Below, in pieces: positions 14,929 to 22,588 of a stretch of 44,974 nucleotides of DNA. The position numbers and the translations under genes are program-made. Every line of letters begins with the position of its first letter. Position 1 is the first letter of the stretch. The DNA is taken from positions 1 through 44,974 of the IMG/VR virus record IMGVR_UViG_3300033145_000588; one strand, given 5' to 3'. This stretch comes from a virus. The notes below the pieces were generated by a model that ran no database searches, was not told the DNA's origin, and saw nothing but the letters and a program-made list of their open reading frames with translations.

Positions 14929-16557
14929 ATGGTAAAAACAATGAAAGCAATACTAGCAAAAGAAAAAGACAGACTTGATATACTGCAAGATGAAAACCTA
15001 CTATACAACATAATAAAAGAAGTAAAAAGAAAAGTTGCAGGTAACGAAGATGTCATGCTTGCTTTAATTGTAAAGATTTGCCTCAGATTGGTAAACAACG
15101 CAAATCCAACAAGTAGCAACGTACTCATATCTGATGATTCAGGAAGTGGGAAAGATTGGATTACGATGTGCGTTTGTGACACACTAATAGGTAAAAAATC
15201 AAAAGAATACGAACATGTAACAGATATAAGTGATAAATTGCTAAACTACTGGACCATACCAAAAAAAGATGGTGGGACATTCAATGGAATGGTACTACAC
15301 CTAGAGGACCCATCAATGGATAGAATAACAAGTCAAGCGTTCAAAGTCAGAGCAAGTGGTCAAAACGCAGTAAAGTTCGTAGATAGAGGAAAAGCGAAAC
15401 ATATACACATTGAAGGTAAACCAGTAATGATAATTACTTCGCTGTTGGCGACCATAGATGAAGAGGGTGCAAGACGATGGGATTCTCTTAGAATGGATAA
15501 AACAAAAGCCGTTACAAAGCTGATGAAGAAGATGTATGCGAACATCGCAGCAGGTTTAGACCAAACTGAACCAAATGAGCAACTCAAAACTGCACTGTCA
15601 AACAACCTAATAAAAAGAACAGTAATCATACCATACGCACCAGCATTAATTGCAACACTGCCAGATACAATAATAATGAGAACACAACAGCAGAAGCTAC
15701 TCGACTACATTAAAGCATCAGCAGTTTTACATCAATTTCAAAGACATCGAACAAAAGAAGGACATATCATTGCAAATCTTGACGATTATGATTATGCTCG
15801 CTTCTGCTTTTTAATATTAGGTGATGGTTACGGTGTTGTGTTAAGCAAAGCAGAAGAGGAAGTTATAAAAGTATTAACTGAGCATGGTTCAATGATGCCT
15901 GTTCGAGATATAGCTGCAAGATGTAGCAGAGGGCGAGATTGGTTGTATGAACATCTCCCACAACTAAAAGAAAAAGGATTATTAAAAGAATCATCACCGA
16001 TGGATGAACTAGCAAATAAACCAGTTCAGTATTACGGCATACATCCGTCATATGACATAGCTACAAGTGTGACAATACCTACAATTGAGGTTGTCGGCAA
16101 ACAAATTGAGGTATTCTGGTGCAAAACCGATGACCAAACAACAGAAGTGATTGACCGAAAGACTTATATAGGAAGAGTTGGTCATCGGCAATTTCAGAAG
16201 TGCCTAATAGAGATAGATAAAGACCGCATGAAAGACGGATTACCTATGATTATGTCACATCCCGAAAATAGCGGACAACCACCAGAACCTTTATATACTA
16301 CTACTTCTACTAACGGGAGTAAAGAGGTAGTCGATAAGTCACCCGACAACCACCAGATGACCACAGACGACCAAAGCACTTTTGACCTATTCCAACAGAT
16401 ACAAAACATGCGAAAATACCTATCCGACAACCAAAAAGCAGGGTTCAAGATTGATATGGCATTTCTTGAGTACAAGTTCAGTAAACACTTCATTCAACAC
16501 TGTATAACGAATAAAATACTACAAAAGAAAGGTGATGATGAATGGGAAATACGATAA
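14929..16557 (+). CDS. AAA+ ATPase with winged helix, replication helicase/initiator candidate
   Basis: The protein has 542 residues. Walker A is 'SDDSGSGKD' (68-76), where the usual Ser/Thr after Lys is Asp. Walker B is 'VLHLEDP' (121-127). Residues about 310-360 form a winged helix ('EEEVIKVLTEHGSMMPVRDI' then 'RGRDWLYEHLPQLKEKGLL'). A linker of about 60 residues rich in Thr/Asn/Pro precedes a helical end. It is the only large ATPase in the early block and lies beside the phosphoesterase, so it is the best replication initiator or helicase candidate. Similarity to a named family was not established. Confidence 0.65.
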   Translation: MVKTMKAILAKEKDRLDILQDENLLYNIIKEVKRKVAGNEDVMLALIVKICLRLVNNANPTSSNVLISDDSGSGKDWITMCVCDTLIGKKSKEYEHVTDISDKLLNYWTIPKKDGGTFNGMVLHLEDPSMDRITSQAFKVRASGQNAVKFVDRGKAKHIHIEGKPVMIITSLLATIDEEGARRWDSLRMDKTKAVTKLMKKMYANIAAGLDQTEPNEQLKTALSNNLIKRTVIIPYAPALIATLPDTIIMRTQQQKLLDYIKASAVLHQFQRHRTKEGHIIANLDDYDYARFCFLILGDGYGVVLSKAEEEVIKVLTEHGSMMPVRDIAARCSRGRDWLYEHLPQLKEKGLLKESSPMDELANKPVQYYGIHPSYDIATSVTIPTIEVVGKQIEVFWCKTDDQTTEVIDRKTYIGRVGHRQFQKCLIEIDKDRMKDGLPMIMSHPENSGQPPEPLYTTTSTNGSKEVVDKSPDNHQMTTDDQSTFDLFQQIQNMRKYLSDNQKAGFKIDMAFLEYKFSKHFIQHCITNKILQKKGDDEWEIR

Positions 16558-16748
16558 TTATGCTATATACAATGAAAAACTGTCCATTGTGTGATAAAGC
16601 AAAAGAGTTACTTGAATTATGGGGTTATAACTATTATGCACTTGATATTGAACCATACATAAAACGTAAGTATCCTTATGTTGTTATTGGTAATAACACA
16701 TATGAGTATACTGAACTTGTAGATATGATTGCAAAGGGGAAGATATAA
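16542..16748 (+). CDS. Glutaredoxin-like protein
   Basis: This 68-residue protein has the thioredoxin-fold start 'IIMLYTMKNCPLCDKAKELL' with a CPLC redox centre, and 'YPYVVIGNNTYEYTEL' where the family has its cis-proline and glycine region. It is slightly shorter than usual glutaredoxins. It overlaps the end of the ATPase gene. It may supply reducing power to a reductase or keep the many cysteine-rich viral proteins reduced. Confidence 0.75.
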   Translation: MGNTIIMLYTMKNCPLCDKAKELLELWGYNYYALDIEPYIKRKYPYVVIGNNTYEYTELVDMIAKGKI

Positions 16749-16931
16749 ATGAAATATTGGATACAATGGAAACTAAAATTTGGGTTTAATGATGATGGAA
16801 AACCTAGAATATGGTATAACCACTTAGATTTCAGAACTAAGAAAGAAGCAAAAGATTATCTTTGGACACATGAGGGTGGTTATTATCCAGAAGGCATTTA
16901 TAGATATAGGATTATAAAGGTGAAAAAATGA
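16749..16931 (+). CDS. Unknown 60-residue aromatic protein
   Basis: The protein is rich in Trp, Tyr and Lys ('MKYWIQWKLKFGFNDDGKPR'), probably a small beta-rich fold. It begins one base after the glutaredoxin stop and overlaps the next start (ATGA). Confidence 0.55.
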   Translation: MKYWIQWKLKFGFNDDGKPRIWYNHLDFRTKKEAKDYLWTHEGGYYPEGIYRYRIIKVKK

Positions 16932-17077
16932 TGATGTTTGATGTAAGCCATATCTTTGACATTGAATATGAAAAAGGATTTTACTGTGGCATTGGATGTT
17001 GTGCTGATGGTATATTGTTATATGTACATGATTATCATATGTGGATAATGAACGAAGAGGGTGAAAGCAGTGTATGA
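16928..17077 (+). CDS. Unknown 49-residue protein
   Basis: A short ORF (MMMFDVSHIF...) with 'FYCGIGCCADGILLYVHDYH' in the middle. It overlaps the previous stop by ATGA and has GGTGAAAAA as ribosome binding site. Three cysteines could bind metal. Confidence 0.45.
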   Translation: MMMFDVSHIFDIEYEKGFYCGIGCCADGILLYVHDYHMWIMNEEGESSV

Positions 17078-17315
17078 TGAAGTAGAGTATTCATGTGATA
17101 AGCTGATACGTGAACGCCAAGAAGAGAAAAGATGCAGAAGAAAACCATATGCAGAAGTATATCCATCAGATAGACATACTTGGTCATATCTTTGCAGATG
17201 GCATTATTATATAGATGTTTTAAAAGGTATAATATTCAGAAAACCAAATGGTTATTATATTCTTGATGAAAATGATGAGGAAGATAGATATGGTTTATAC
17301 AATAAAAAACAATAA
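17070..17315 (+). CDS. Unknown basic 81-residue protein
   Basis: It probably starts at GTG 17070, nine bases after GAGGGTG; a GTG at 17061 is also in frame. The first half is rich in Arg/Glu/Lys ('RERQEEKRCRRKPYAEVYPS'), the second aromatic. Its end overlaps the LicD-family gene. Confidence 0.45.
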   Translation: MYDEVEYSCDKLIRERQEEKRCRRKPYAEVYPSDRHTWSYLCRWHYYIDVLKGIIFRKPNGYYILDENDEEDRYGLYNKKQ

Positions 17316-17922
17316 GCATCATTTCTTTAGTTTACTATATTGTGTTGATGCACTATTCAAAAAGTACGATATAGAATATTGGCTTGATTGCGGTTCATTA
17401 CTAGGTGCAATAAGAGAAGGTACATATATAGATTGGGATGATGACATGGATATATCAATTCACTTTAAAGATGTGCAGAGAGTACGTGACCTAAAAGACG
17501 AGTTTAAACTATATGGTATAACTCTTGTTGGTTTTGTATCGTTGGGAGTTAAATACATGAATGCATCAATGTGTATCTTTCCGCAACATACCGTTGAAAG
17601 AAACAGCAGAAGCTATCTGGTTCAGTATCGTTATCCTCTTTATCATTGGGTAAATCATTTCTTGCCAAAGTTAAGTTCAATGTTAGAGAAATCAAAACTT
17701 TACTGGTATATATGCTCAAAGGTGAAACTGTTGGAAACAATACGGTCCCCACTCAATTATCTAGGAAACTTTGCGTATGTTGATTTTTGTCGTACAGTTT
17801 GTCCAATTCCAGAGTATCCAGATAAATATTTATCGTATATGTTCGGTAATTGGCGAGTTCCTCATTATTTTATGAAACATAAAGATGTAGATAATATGTA
17901 CAATAGGAAGTGGAAAAAATGA
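17290..17922 (+). CDS. LicD-family nucleotidyltransferase
   Basis: This 210-residue protein has the family core 'YWLDCGSLLGAIREGTYIDW' followed by DDDMDISI (residues 30-56), with the two metal-binding aspartate groups of the nucleotidyltransferase fold. LicD proteins attach phosphocholine or similar groups to surface glycans. I chose the ATG at 17290, after GAGGAAG, because the longer frame lies inside the previous gene. In a virus it may alter host or virion surface sugars, along with the GT2 and acetyltransferase at 34219-35612. Confidence 0.82.
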   Translation: MVYTIKNNKHHFFSLLYCVDALFKKYDIEYWLDCGSLLGAIREGTYIDWDDDMDISIHFKDVQRVRDLKDEFKLYGITLVGFVSLGVKYMNASMCIFPQHTVERNSRSYLVQYRYPLYHWVNHFLPKLSSMLEKSKLYWYICSKVKLLETIRSPLNYLGNFAYVDFCRTVCPIPEYPDKYLSYMFGNWRVPHYFMKHKDVDNMYNRKWKK

Positions 17923-18116
17923 GTTGCAGATGCCAAAAATGTGGAAATCAATATAAACTGGACATTTATATACCTAATGATATTTGGAAACGCATTTCAC
18001 CAAAAAAGGATTCAAGTGGGTTGTTATGTGGTAAGTGCATATTTGAAGAACTAGAAAAAATATTTGGGTATGCTGCATTTAAATTGATAAACTTCAAGTC
18101 GCTAAAACTTTATTAA
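17919..18116 (+). CDS. Small zinc-ribbon protein
   Basis: This 65-residue protein starts 'MSCRCQKCGNQYKLDIYIP' and has a second pair 'LLCGKCIF', a four-cysteine zinc ribbon. It overlaps the previous stop by ATGA. It is one of about 15 similar tiny proteins in the early block. Confidence 0.65.
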   Translation: MSCRCQKCGNQYKLDIYIPNDIWKRISPKKDSSGLLCGKCIFEELEKIFGYAAFKLINFKSLKLY

Positions 18117-18136
18117 ATAATAAAAAAGGTGAAAAA

Positions 18137-18262
18137 ATGAGAACAAGTAAATATGAAATAATATTGATGATGCGTAAGTATCTCAATTGTGAAGCTGGCA
18201 GTATGCGAGATAAAGAAATTAACGAATTTGTATGGAAATGGAAGTGGGTAAATGAAAAGTGA
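18137..18262 (+). CDS. Unknown 41-residue protein
   Basis: A short ORF after AAAGGTGAAAAA with a basic helical sequence ending 'FVWKWKWVNEK'. It overlaps the MazG-like gene. It has a proper ribosome binding site but no motif. Confidence 0.45.
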   Translation: MRTSKYEIILMMRKYLNCEAGSMRDKEINEFVWKWKWVNEK

Positions 18263-18542
18263 AGATTTGTATAGAAAGGCAATAGAAACATGGGGTGTGC
18301 AATTACAGTTGATTATGGTATTTGAAGAGTGTTCCGAACTGATTAAAGAGATATGCAAATGGGAACGTATGAAAGATAACAGTAATGTTGATAATATATT
18401 AGAAGAAATTGCAGATGTTGAAATAATGCTGGAACAACTGAAATATATGTTTGACTATTATCAATCCGATAAAAACCAACTATCCATGTTTGAATTAATG
18501 AAAGCACACAAGCTAAAACGATTGGAGAAGATGTTAGAATGA
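18252..18542 (+). CDS. MazG-like nucleotide pyrophosphohydrolase
   Basis: This 96-residue all-alpha protein has 'QLIMVFEECSELIKEICKWE' and 'ILEEIADVEIMLEQLKYMF', matching the EExxE and ExxD metal-binding helices of the MazG superfamily. Such enzymes hydrolyse NTPs or alarmones to monophosphates. Phage versions adjust nucleotide pools or stress signalling. Confidence 0.78.
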   Translation: MKSEDLYRKAIETWGVQLQLIMVFEECSELIKEICKWERMKDNSNVDNILEEIADVEIMLEQLKYMFDYYQSDKNQLSMFELMKAHKLKRLEKMLE

Positions 18543-18730
18543 TAGGTTTTAGTCCATGTAGGTATGACAATTGCACTCACTACGAATATTGTGGTAGCAA
18601 TAAATGCTACATATGTAAACATTTTTTAAGGAATCAGGTATATAAAAAATCATGGCTTGCGAAACTACTTGAAAGAACACCAGTTGATAAATGGGAATCG
18701 GTTGATAAAAAATGCACTATCGTAAGCTAG
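18539..18730 (+). CDS. Cysteine-rich 63-residue protein
   Basis: Six cysteines lie in the first 30 residues ('SPCRYDNCTHYEYCGSNKCYICKHF'-like spacing), enough for one or two zinc sites. It overlaps MazG-like by ATGA and its end overlaps the HNH gene. Confidence 0.55.
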   Translation: MIGFSPCRYDNCTHYEYCGSNKCYICKHFLRNQVYKKSWLAKLLERTPVDKWESVDKKCTIVS

Positions 18731-18984
18731 TGGAAACCGTCATTGGCAGAAAGCTACTATCAACTGAGATAGTCCACCACATAAACGGCAATCATTATGA
18801 TGACAGAATAGACAACCTATATGTGTTTCCTAGCAGAAGGGCACACATGGCGTATCATATGAAGTTTAGTTCACTAGCTATGCGACTTGCAAAGTGTTAT
18901 GATGATGATTGTGTTCTTAGTTATTCAAGAAGGGTTTTGCTACCTATGATTAAGACGAGCAATATAAGTGAGTTGATGAAATGA
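18712..18984 (+). CDS. HNH endonuclease-like protein
   Basis: This 90-residue protein has the compact HNH core 'EIVHHINGNHYDDRIDNLYV' (residues 19-38), as in phage HNH_3 proteins. It is unrelated to the two zinc-type HNH paralogues at 1288 and 30717. It may be a selfish endonuclease or act in packaging. Confidence 0.72.
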   Translation: MHYRKLVETVIGRKLLSTEIVHHINGNHYDDRIDNLYVFPSRRAHMAYHMKFSSLAMRLAKCYDDDCVLSYSRRVLLPMIKTSNISELMK

Positions 18985-19109
18985 ATATAAGATGTTTATT
19001 CAAGAAACATGATTGGAAACTCGAATCAAAATTTATATCATTAGGTACTGGAATTTTTAGATGTCGAAGATGTAAAATATTAAGAGTAAGACAGTTGGTG
19101 AAAAAATGA
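18981..19109 (+). CDS. 42-residue zinc-ribbon protein
   Basis: Translation reads MNIRCLFKKHDWKLESKFIS and ends with 'FRCRRCKILRVRQ', resembling short phage proteins of the DUF1660 type. It overlaps the HNH stop (ATGA). Confidence 0.55.
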   Translation: MNIRCLFKKHDWKLESKFISLGTGIFRCRRCKILRVRQLVKK

Positions 19110-19207
19110 ATAAACCTACAATCTACGATATTCATGGTAACATATGGGTTTACTATGAAGATAGAGGTAAGTACATAAAATTCAAGCAAACCAGGATTGA
19201 TGAATGA
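19106..19207 (+). CDS. Unknown 33-residue protein
   Basis: A short ORF after GGTGAAAAA, overlapping the previous stop. It reads MNKPTIYDIHGNIWVYYEDR and ends basic. It is too short to classify. Confidence 0.4.
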   Translation: MNKPTIYDIHGNIWVYYEDRGKYIKFKQTRIDE

Positions 19208-19220
19208 AAGCATTTGTTAT

Positions 19221-19230
19221 AGTATATAAA
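19221..19230 (+). promoter_or_regulatory. Internal TATA box
   Basis: The decamer AGTATATAAA is identical to those at 12250 and 20521. A start about 25-30 nt downstream would precede the zinc-ribbon ORF at 19274. Confidence 0.5.
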
Positions 19231-19273
19231 TGTTACCTTAGTATTGTTAAGTATAGTGTAGGAAAATGCGAAA

Positions 19274-19435
19274 ATGAACTGTCCAATATGCAAAAGAGAA
19301 ATGGTATGGGTGATGGATACATTACTGTGTAGGAAGTGCAATTGGATAGAGATAGTTGAGTTAAATGTTTATATTAAAAGGAGAGTGAAAGAAAATGGAA
19401 ATAGAAATAGAACCAAAACATCCACCACGACCTAA
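19274..19435 (+). CDS. 53-residue zinc-ribbon protein
   Basis: It reads MNCPICKREMVWVMDTLLCR then 'KCNWIEIVEL', a CPIC...CRKC ribbon with a basic tail overlapping the next gene. It is preferred over an overlapping ORF starting at 19204 because of the cysteine pattern and its distance from the TATA box. Confidence 0.5.
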   Translation: MNCPICKREMVWVMDTLLCRKCNWIEIVELNVYIKRRVKENGNRNRTKTSTTT

Positions 19436-19589
19436 TAAGCCAAAAAAACCACCATTCCTTATTGCTACGGTAGGATGTTGTAAAAGATGTGGAAGGTTAG
19501 TAAAAGTAGAGCAGATGCACAAAAGTAAAATGTACGATGGTTATATTTGCAATGATAGTGAAAGGTGTTTAAAGGAGAAGATAAAATGA
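19395..19589 (+). CDS. 64-residue proline-rich zinc-ribbon protein
   Basis: The N-terminus is Pro/Lys-rich ('KHPPRPNKPKKPP'), followed by 'GCCKRCGRLVKVEQ' and 'GYICNDSERCL', a four-cysteine zinc site. AAAGGAGAG lies upstream of the ATG. Confidence 0.62.
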   Translation: MEIEIEPKHPPRPNKPKKPPFLIATVGCCKRCGRLVKVEQMHKSKMYDGYICNDSERCLKEKIK

Positions 19590-20110
19590 ACATAAATATA
19601 GGTGCGGGGTTTTGGCGTAAAGAAGGATGGGTGAATCTGAACTATCGTAGTCCACACTATGATGGATATGGTGTTGAAAAGTATGAAAAGTTCACCGACA
19701 TCGAATACAATCTAGTTAGTGGAAAACCACTACCGTTTAATGATAATTGCATTGATGAGTTTTTCTGTTGCATGACATTTGAACATATACCAAACAAGTA
19801 CGTTCAACATACACTTAACGAGTGCTATAGGTGTCTTAAACCTGGTGGAAGTTTTCTGGTTGTCGTACCAATCCCCATACACGATGTTAGACAGTTCATC
19901 AGAAGATTAAACATGCTGCATTGGGGTTTTGCTTATAATCACGATGAGAACGGTAGGCATATCAACTTCTTTACATTCGGCAAGCTACGAAAGATGTTTA
20001 GAAAGGGTGGCTTTGTACACGTTAGTAAAGTACCTGTTCATTGTGTTGCAAACTCTTTCAGGTCACACGTAAGACTAGCTATGTATGTTGAAGGAAAAAA
20101 GGAGAACTAA
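19586..20110 (+). CDS. SAM-dependent methyltransferase
   Basis: This 174-residue protein begins at once with motif I 'NINIGAGFWRKEGWVNLNY', then shows 'LPFNDNCIDEFFCCMTFEHI' and 'CLKPGGSFLVVVP', the class I fold typical of methyltransferases acting on glycans or small molecules. AAGGAGAAG precedes the ATG. With LicD and GT2 genes nearby it may methylate a surface glycan (inference); DNA methylation is unlikely because no target domain is present. Confidence 0.82.
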   Translation: MNINIGAGFWRKEGWVNLNYRSPHYDGYGVEKYEKFTDIEYNLVSGKPLPFNDNCIDEFFCCMTFEHIPNKYVQHTLNECYRCLKPGGSFLVVVPIPIHDVRQFIRRLNMLHWGFAYNHDENGRHINFFTFGKLRKMFRKGGFVHVSKVPVHCVANSFRSHVRLAMYVEGKKEN

Positions 20111-20112
20111 AA

Positions 20113-20307
20113 ATGAGAACAAGAAGAGAAGAGGATTTTCTATACGCTGATTACATAAATTTCACCATACTGCATTTTGATGGAAGAGAATCACTAATCA
20201 TATGTTTTTCAACCTGCATCATGCAAGTATGTGAAAACAGGTGTAGAATGATTTATACTGTTCCAATGGGATGTAACCACCCATCATGGAATAAAGCAGA
20301 AGTATAA
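20113..20307 (+). CDS. Unknown 64-residue protein
   Basis: It follows the methyltransferase by two bases. It has a basic-acidic N-terminus, a hydrophobic middle and four cysteines ('CFSTCIMQVCENRCRM'). It may bind metal. Confidence 0.5.
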   Translation: MRTRREEDFLYADYINFTILHFDGRESLIICFSTCIMQVCENRCRMIYTVPMGCNHPSWNKAEV

Positions 20308-20319
20308 AGAGGTAATGAA

Positions 20320-20469
20320 ATGATAGATGGAAAAGTATGCCCTAAGTGTAATGAAATGAAACCCTTTTCAGATTACTACGAGTACGATACTGGTGGAAAT
20401 AAGTTTACCCACTGGTGCAAAGAATGCATAGAATACTATATAGATAATACATCTGTAGGTGCAAATTAA
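20320..20469 (+). CDS. 49-residue zinc-ribbon protein
   Basis: It reads MIDGKVCPKCNEMKPFSDYY and then 'THWCKECIEYY', the zinc-binding module often found at the start of phage HNH proteins but here alone. GAGGTAATGAA precedes the start. Confidence 0.6.
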   Translation: MIDGKVCPKCNEMKPFSDYYEYDTGGNKFTHWCKECIEYYIDNTSVGAN

Positions 20470-20500
20470 GCAGTAACTTCGTGTTGCAAGTCATCACAAA

Positions 20501-20530
20501 TGAGTACCTACTCACATATGAGTATATAAA
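20501..20530 (+). promoter_or_regulatory. Operator-like triple half-site joined to TATA box
   Basis: TGAGTA (20501), TACTCA (20509) and TGAGTA (20519) form two overlapping inverted repeats, and the last half-site runs straight into the TATA box AGTATATAAA at 20521. A protein bound here would block TBP. It controls the two small genes before the non-coding region. Confidence 0.6.
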
Positions 20531-20589
20531 CATGTCATAGTGTATTATCCAATAAAAGGAACAATACAAAACAAAGGAGAATGAGAAAT

Positions 20590-20772
20590 ATGTATGAAAT
20601 AACTAAAAAACAACAAAGAAAAGTAGTATCAAAAAGATTAGATGAAATACAAAAATCAGTAGCAATAGCAAAACGTGAATTTAAAAAAGGTAATATTAAA
20701 CATGCCAGAATAGCAATGAACTCTGTAGCACTTGATATGGAATCTGCAATCGGATGGATAAAAGGACTATGA
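20590..20772 (+). CDS. Unknown 60-residue helical protein
   Basis: The ATG at 20590 has GGAGAA about 8 nt upstream; the ATG at 20581 is too close. The protein is basic and helical ('KQQRKVVSKRLDEIQKSVAI'). It is the first gene after the operator-like promoter, so it could be highly expressed or act on DNA (inference). Confidence 0.55.
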   Translation: MYEITKKQQRKVVSKRLDEIQKSVAIAKREFKKGNIKHARIAMNSVALDMESAIGWIKGL

Positions 20773-20802
20773 AATAAAGCAGAAGCATGAAGAGGTAAAG
20801 AA

Positions 20803-20958
20803 ATGAAAGAAGAAACAAAAGAAATATTAATCAAATGTGCACTATGTTTATTAGCTGGAATCGTTCATGCCATATGCATTGGAATCTCGCAATGCGGTCG
20901 CAGTTCATCACAACGCTCATATCGTTCTGGTGGCTATAGGGCTAAGAGACGTAGATAA
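20803..20958 (+). CDS. Small single-pass membrane protein
   Basis: This 51-residue protein has one hydrophobic helix ('CALCLLAGIVHAICIGI') and an Arg/Ser-rich C-terminal tail. It has a ribosome binding site (GAGGTAAAG). Function unknown. Confidence 0.5.
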   Translation: MKEETKEILIKCALCLLAGIVHAICIGISQCGRSSSQRSYRSGGYRAKRRR

Positions 20959-21578
20959 CTTAACATGTAAACTAAATAACACTCTTTTTACCCTATTTTT
21001 ATTTACACTTTAATATACATAATTAACCATAATTATCGTTTATTTTACCTTTTCTTCTGCTTATTTCAGGCAATTATTCTTAATTATTTACCCAAAGAAA
21101 AAGGTAAATACCCCAATCTTTTTTCTTTATTGTGTGGCTTTTATAATACCCCCTTTATATTAATCATTTTATACTGCTCATTGTATATTATACATATATA
21201 TAAGCTGTATGATGGCATCATTATTATATTAATATAGATATTTAAATTTTGTGAGCTGTTTGTTGTACATTATTTTTATTTCAATATTAATATACATACC
21301 CACATATAAGTAGGTAACTATAAATGGGTTATTATATTAATTAACGAATAAAAGGGTGTTGCCATATTGTTAATATATAATTAAATATATATTAGGAGTA
21401 CAATAGCAGAAGCAAAAAGCAGTTGTATAGTGTACATTATATATTATACATTATATGTTGTAAGTTGTATATTACTATTAGTTGTACGTTGTTTGTTGTT
21501 ATAATGTCATAATGTAATTATTACACCATACGTTTATATAGTGGTAACACACAATAGTATATAGGAGTGTGATGAGTA
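20959..21578. other. 620-bp AT-rich non-coding region, origin candidate
   Basis: I see no gene of convincing quality here. The stretch is much richer in A+T than its flanks. It contains the palindrome TGTATATTATACA near 21182, repeated TTGTACATTA/TTGTATATTA-like words near 21182, 21263, 21432 and 21467, and several TATATATA runs. It is the only gap over 300 bp in the genome. An origin of replication or a large regulatory hub are the main readings. Confidence 0.45.
21533..21541 (+). promoter_or_regulatory. TATA-like element before transglutaminase-like gene
   Basis: TTTATATAG lies about 45 nt before the ATG at 21579. A start 25-30 nt downstream would leave a short leader containing GGAGTG. 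Confidence 0.4.
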
Positions 21579-22010
21579 ATGAATAAAATAATAAGCGTAT
21601 TGGTATTAGTCATAGCTACACTATCTATTATTAATGTAGTACAGTACATTAGTGTAGTAGAGCCAGTGGTGTTAAAGGAGTTCAATAGTGTAGGTGAGCT
21701 AGAGATATGGCTATTGGGTAATGATATAGATACTAACACGTATATAGTAGATACATATGATTGTGATGACTTCTCTATTGACATGGTTAATGATGCATGG
21801 CAGGACGGGTATTTGATATATAGCATGGGTAGTGGTACTGTGTGGTATAAGGACACTATTATGTATGATGATGATACTGATACTGCATATTGGGGTATTG
21901 AGTTAATAGACTTCATAAACCATGCATACTGTATTACTAGAATAAATGGTATATGGTATATGATAGAGCCACAGAATGATGAAATAACTGAATTGGGTAT
22001 TGAGTTTTGA
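21579..22010 (+). CDS. Membrane-anchored transglutaminase-like cysteine protein
   Basis: This 143-residue protein starts with a membrane anchor or signal ('IISVLVLVIATLSIINVV', residues 4-21). The rest has 'DTYDCDDFSIDMVNDAWQDG', 'INHAYCI' and 'WYMIEPQND', giving the Cys-His-Asp/Asn order of the transglutaminase-like fold. It should face outside the cell. Cell-wall or protein cleavage, or cross-linking, are possible. Archaeal virus wall peptidases use a similar triad, but no wall-binding repeats are seen here. Confidence 0.65.
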   Translation: MNKIISVLVLVIATLSIINVVQYISVVEPVVLKEFNSVGELEIWLLGNDIDTNTYIVDTYDCDDFSIDMVNDAWQDGYLIYSMGSGTVWYKDTIMYDDDTDTAYWGIELIDFINHAYCITRINGIWYMIEPQNDEITELGIEF

Positions 22011-22014
22011 TATA

Positions 22015-22209
22015 ATGGCAAAATGTAAAAGTAGACCGAAAACTATATATAGTGCGGATGACATAAGGTATAGTATGATAAAAGAAGCGGAAACAGGGTT
22101 TATTCTTGTCGGCTCTGTAGGTAGTGAAATAGAAGCAACTGAGATATACGCTATCTTTAGGATAGCTAAAACTGGAATGCGATTTAAAAACCTTATAGGG
22201 AGTGTATAA
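22015..22209 (+). CDS. Unknown 64-residue protein
   Basis: The ATG at 22015 lies 5 bases after the previous stop. It has a basic start 'MAKCKSRPKTIYSADDIRYS' and a beta-rich remainder. No clear ribosome binding site; coupling is likely. Confidence 0.5.
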   Translation: MAKCKSRPKTIYSADDIRYSMIKEAETGFILVGSVGSEIEATEIYAIFRIAKTGMRFKNLIGSV

Positions 22210-22212
22210 AAG

Positions 22213-22332
22213 ATGGCATACTATAGATATAGTATTGTACTACCTGAAAATATACCAACTAATAAATTATATTCAGGTAGTGCCATATTCTGGAATACAA
22301 AAACAAAAATAAATAAACTTAAAGGAGAGTGA
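22213..22332 (+). CDS. Unknown 39-residue protein
   Basis: A short ORF (MAYYRYSIVLPENIPTNKLY...) containing a perfect 10-bp inverted repeat, ACTACCTGAA (22239-22248) with TTCAGGTAGT (22272-22281). It may be coding, a structured RNA, or both. Confidence 0.4.
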   Translation: MAYYRYSIVLPENIPTNKLYSGSAIFWNTKTKINKLKGE

Positions 22333-22339
22333 ATAAAAA

Positions 22340-22534
22340 ATGAAATATAGATATAAAGATGTAGATTATGAAATAGAACTTGGTGACGATGGAACATTGG
22401 ACACTATTGTTATTATCGACGGAATAGAACACAGGCTAAGTAGCGAAAATAGGCCAAGCAATAACAAACACTTTATACAGTGGTTATTGGAGAACGCAGA
22501 AGATATAATAGAAACAGACGATAGGTATTGGTAA
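22340..22534 (+). CDS. Unknown acidic 64-residue protein
   Basis: AAAGGAGAGTG precedes the ATG. The protein begins 'MKYRYKDVDYEIELGDDGTL', probably a small beta sheet, and has an acidic C-terminal helix. Function unknown. Confidence 0.55.
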   Translation: MKYRYKDVDYEIELGDDGTLDTIVIIDGIEHRLSSENRPSNNKHFIQWLLENAEDIIETDDRYW

Positions 22535-22588
22535 TTAAGGAGTTACAATAATATTAAAGAAAATATTGATATATGGAGATTGGTATAA

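Noticed and set aside
19204-19332. 42-residue ORF starting MKAFVIVYKC
   Set aside because: Although it starts by ATGA overlap, it contains the TATA box and conflicts with the zinc-ribbon ORF at 19274, which has better coding character.
21521-22021. 166-residue minus-strand ORF
   Set aside because: It mirrors the transglutaminase-like gene, has no ribosome site, and its product shows no recognisable order.
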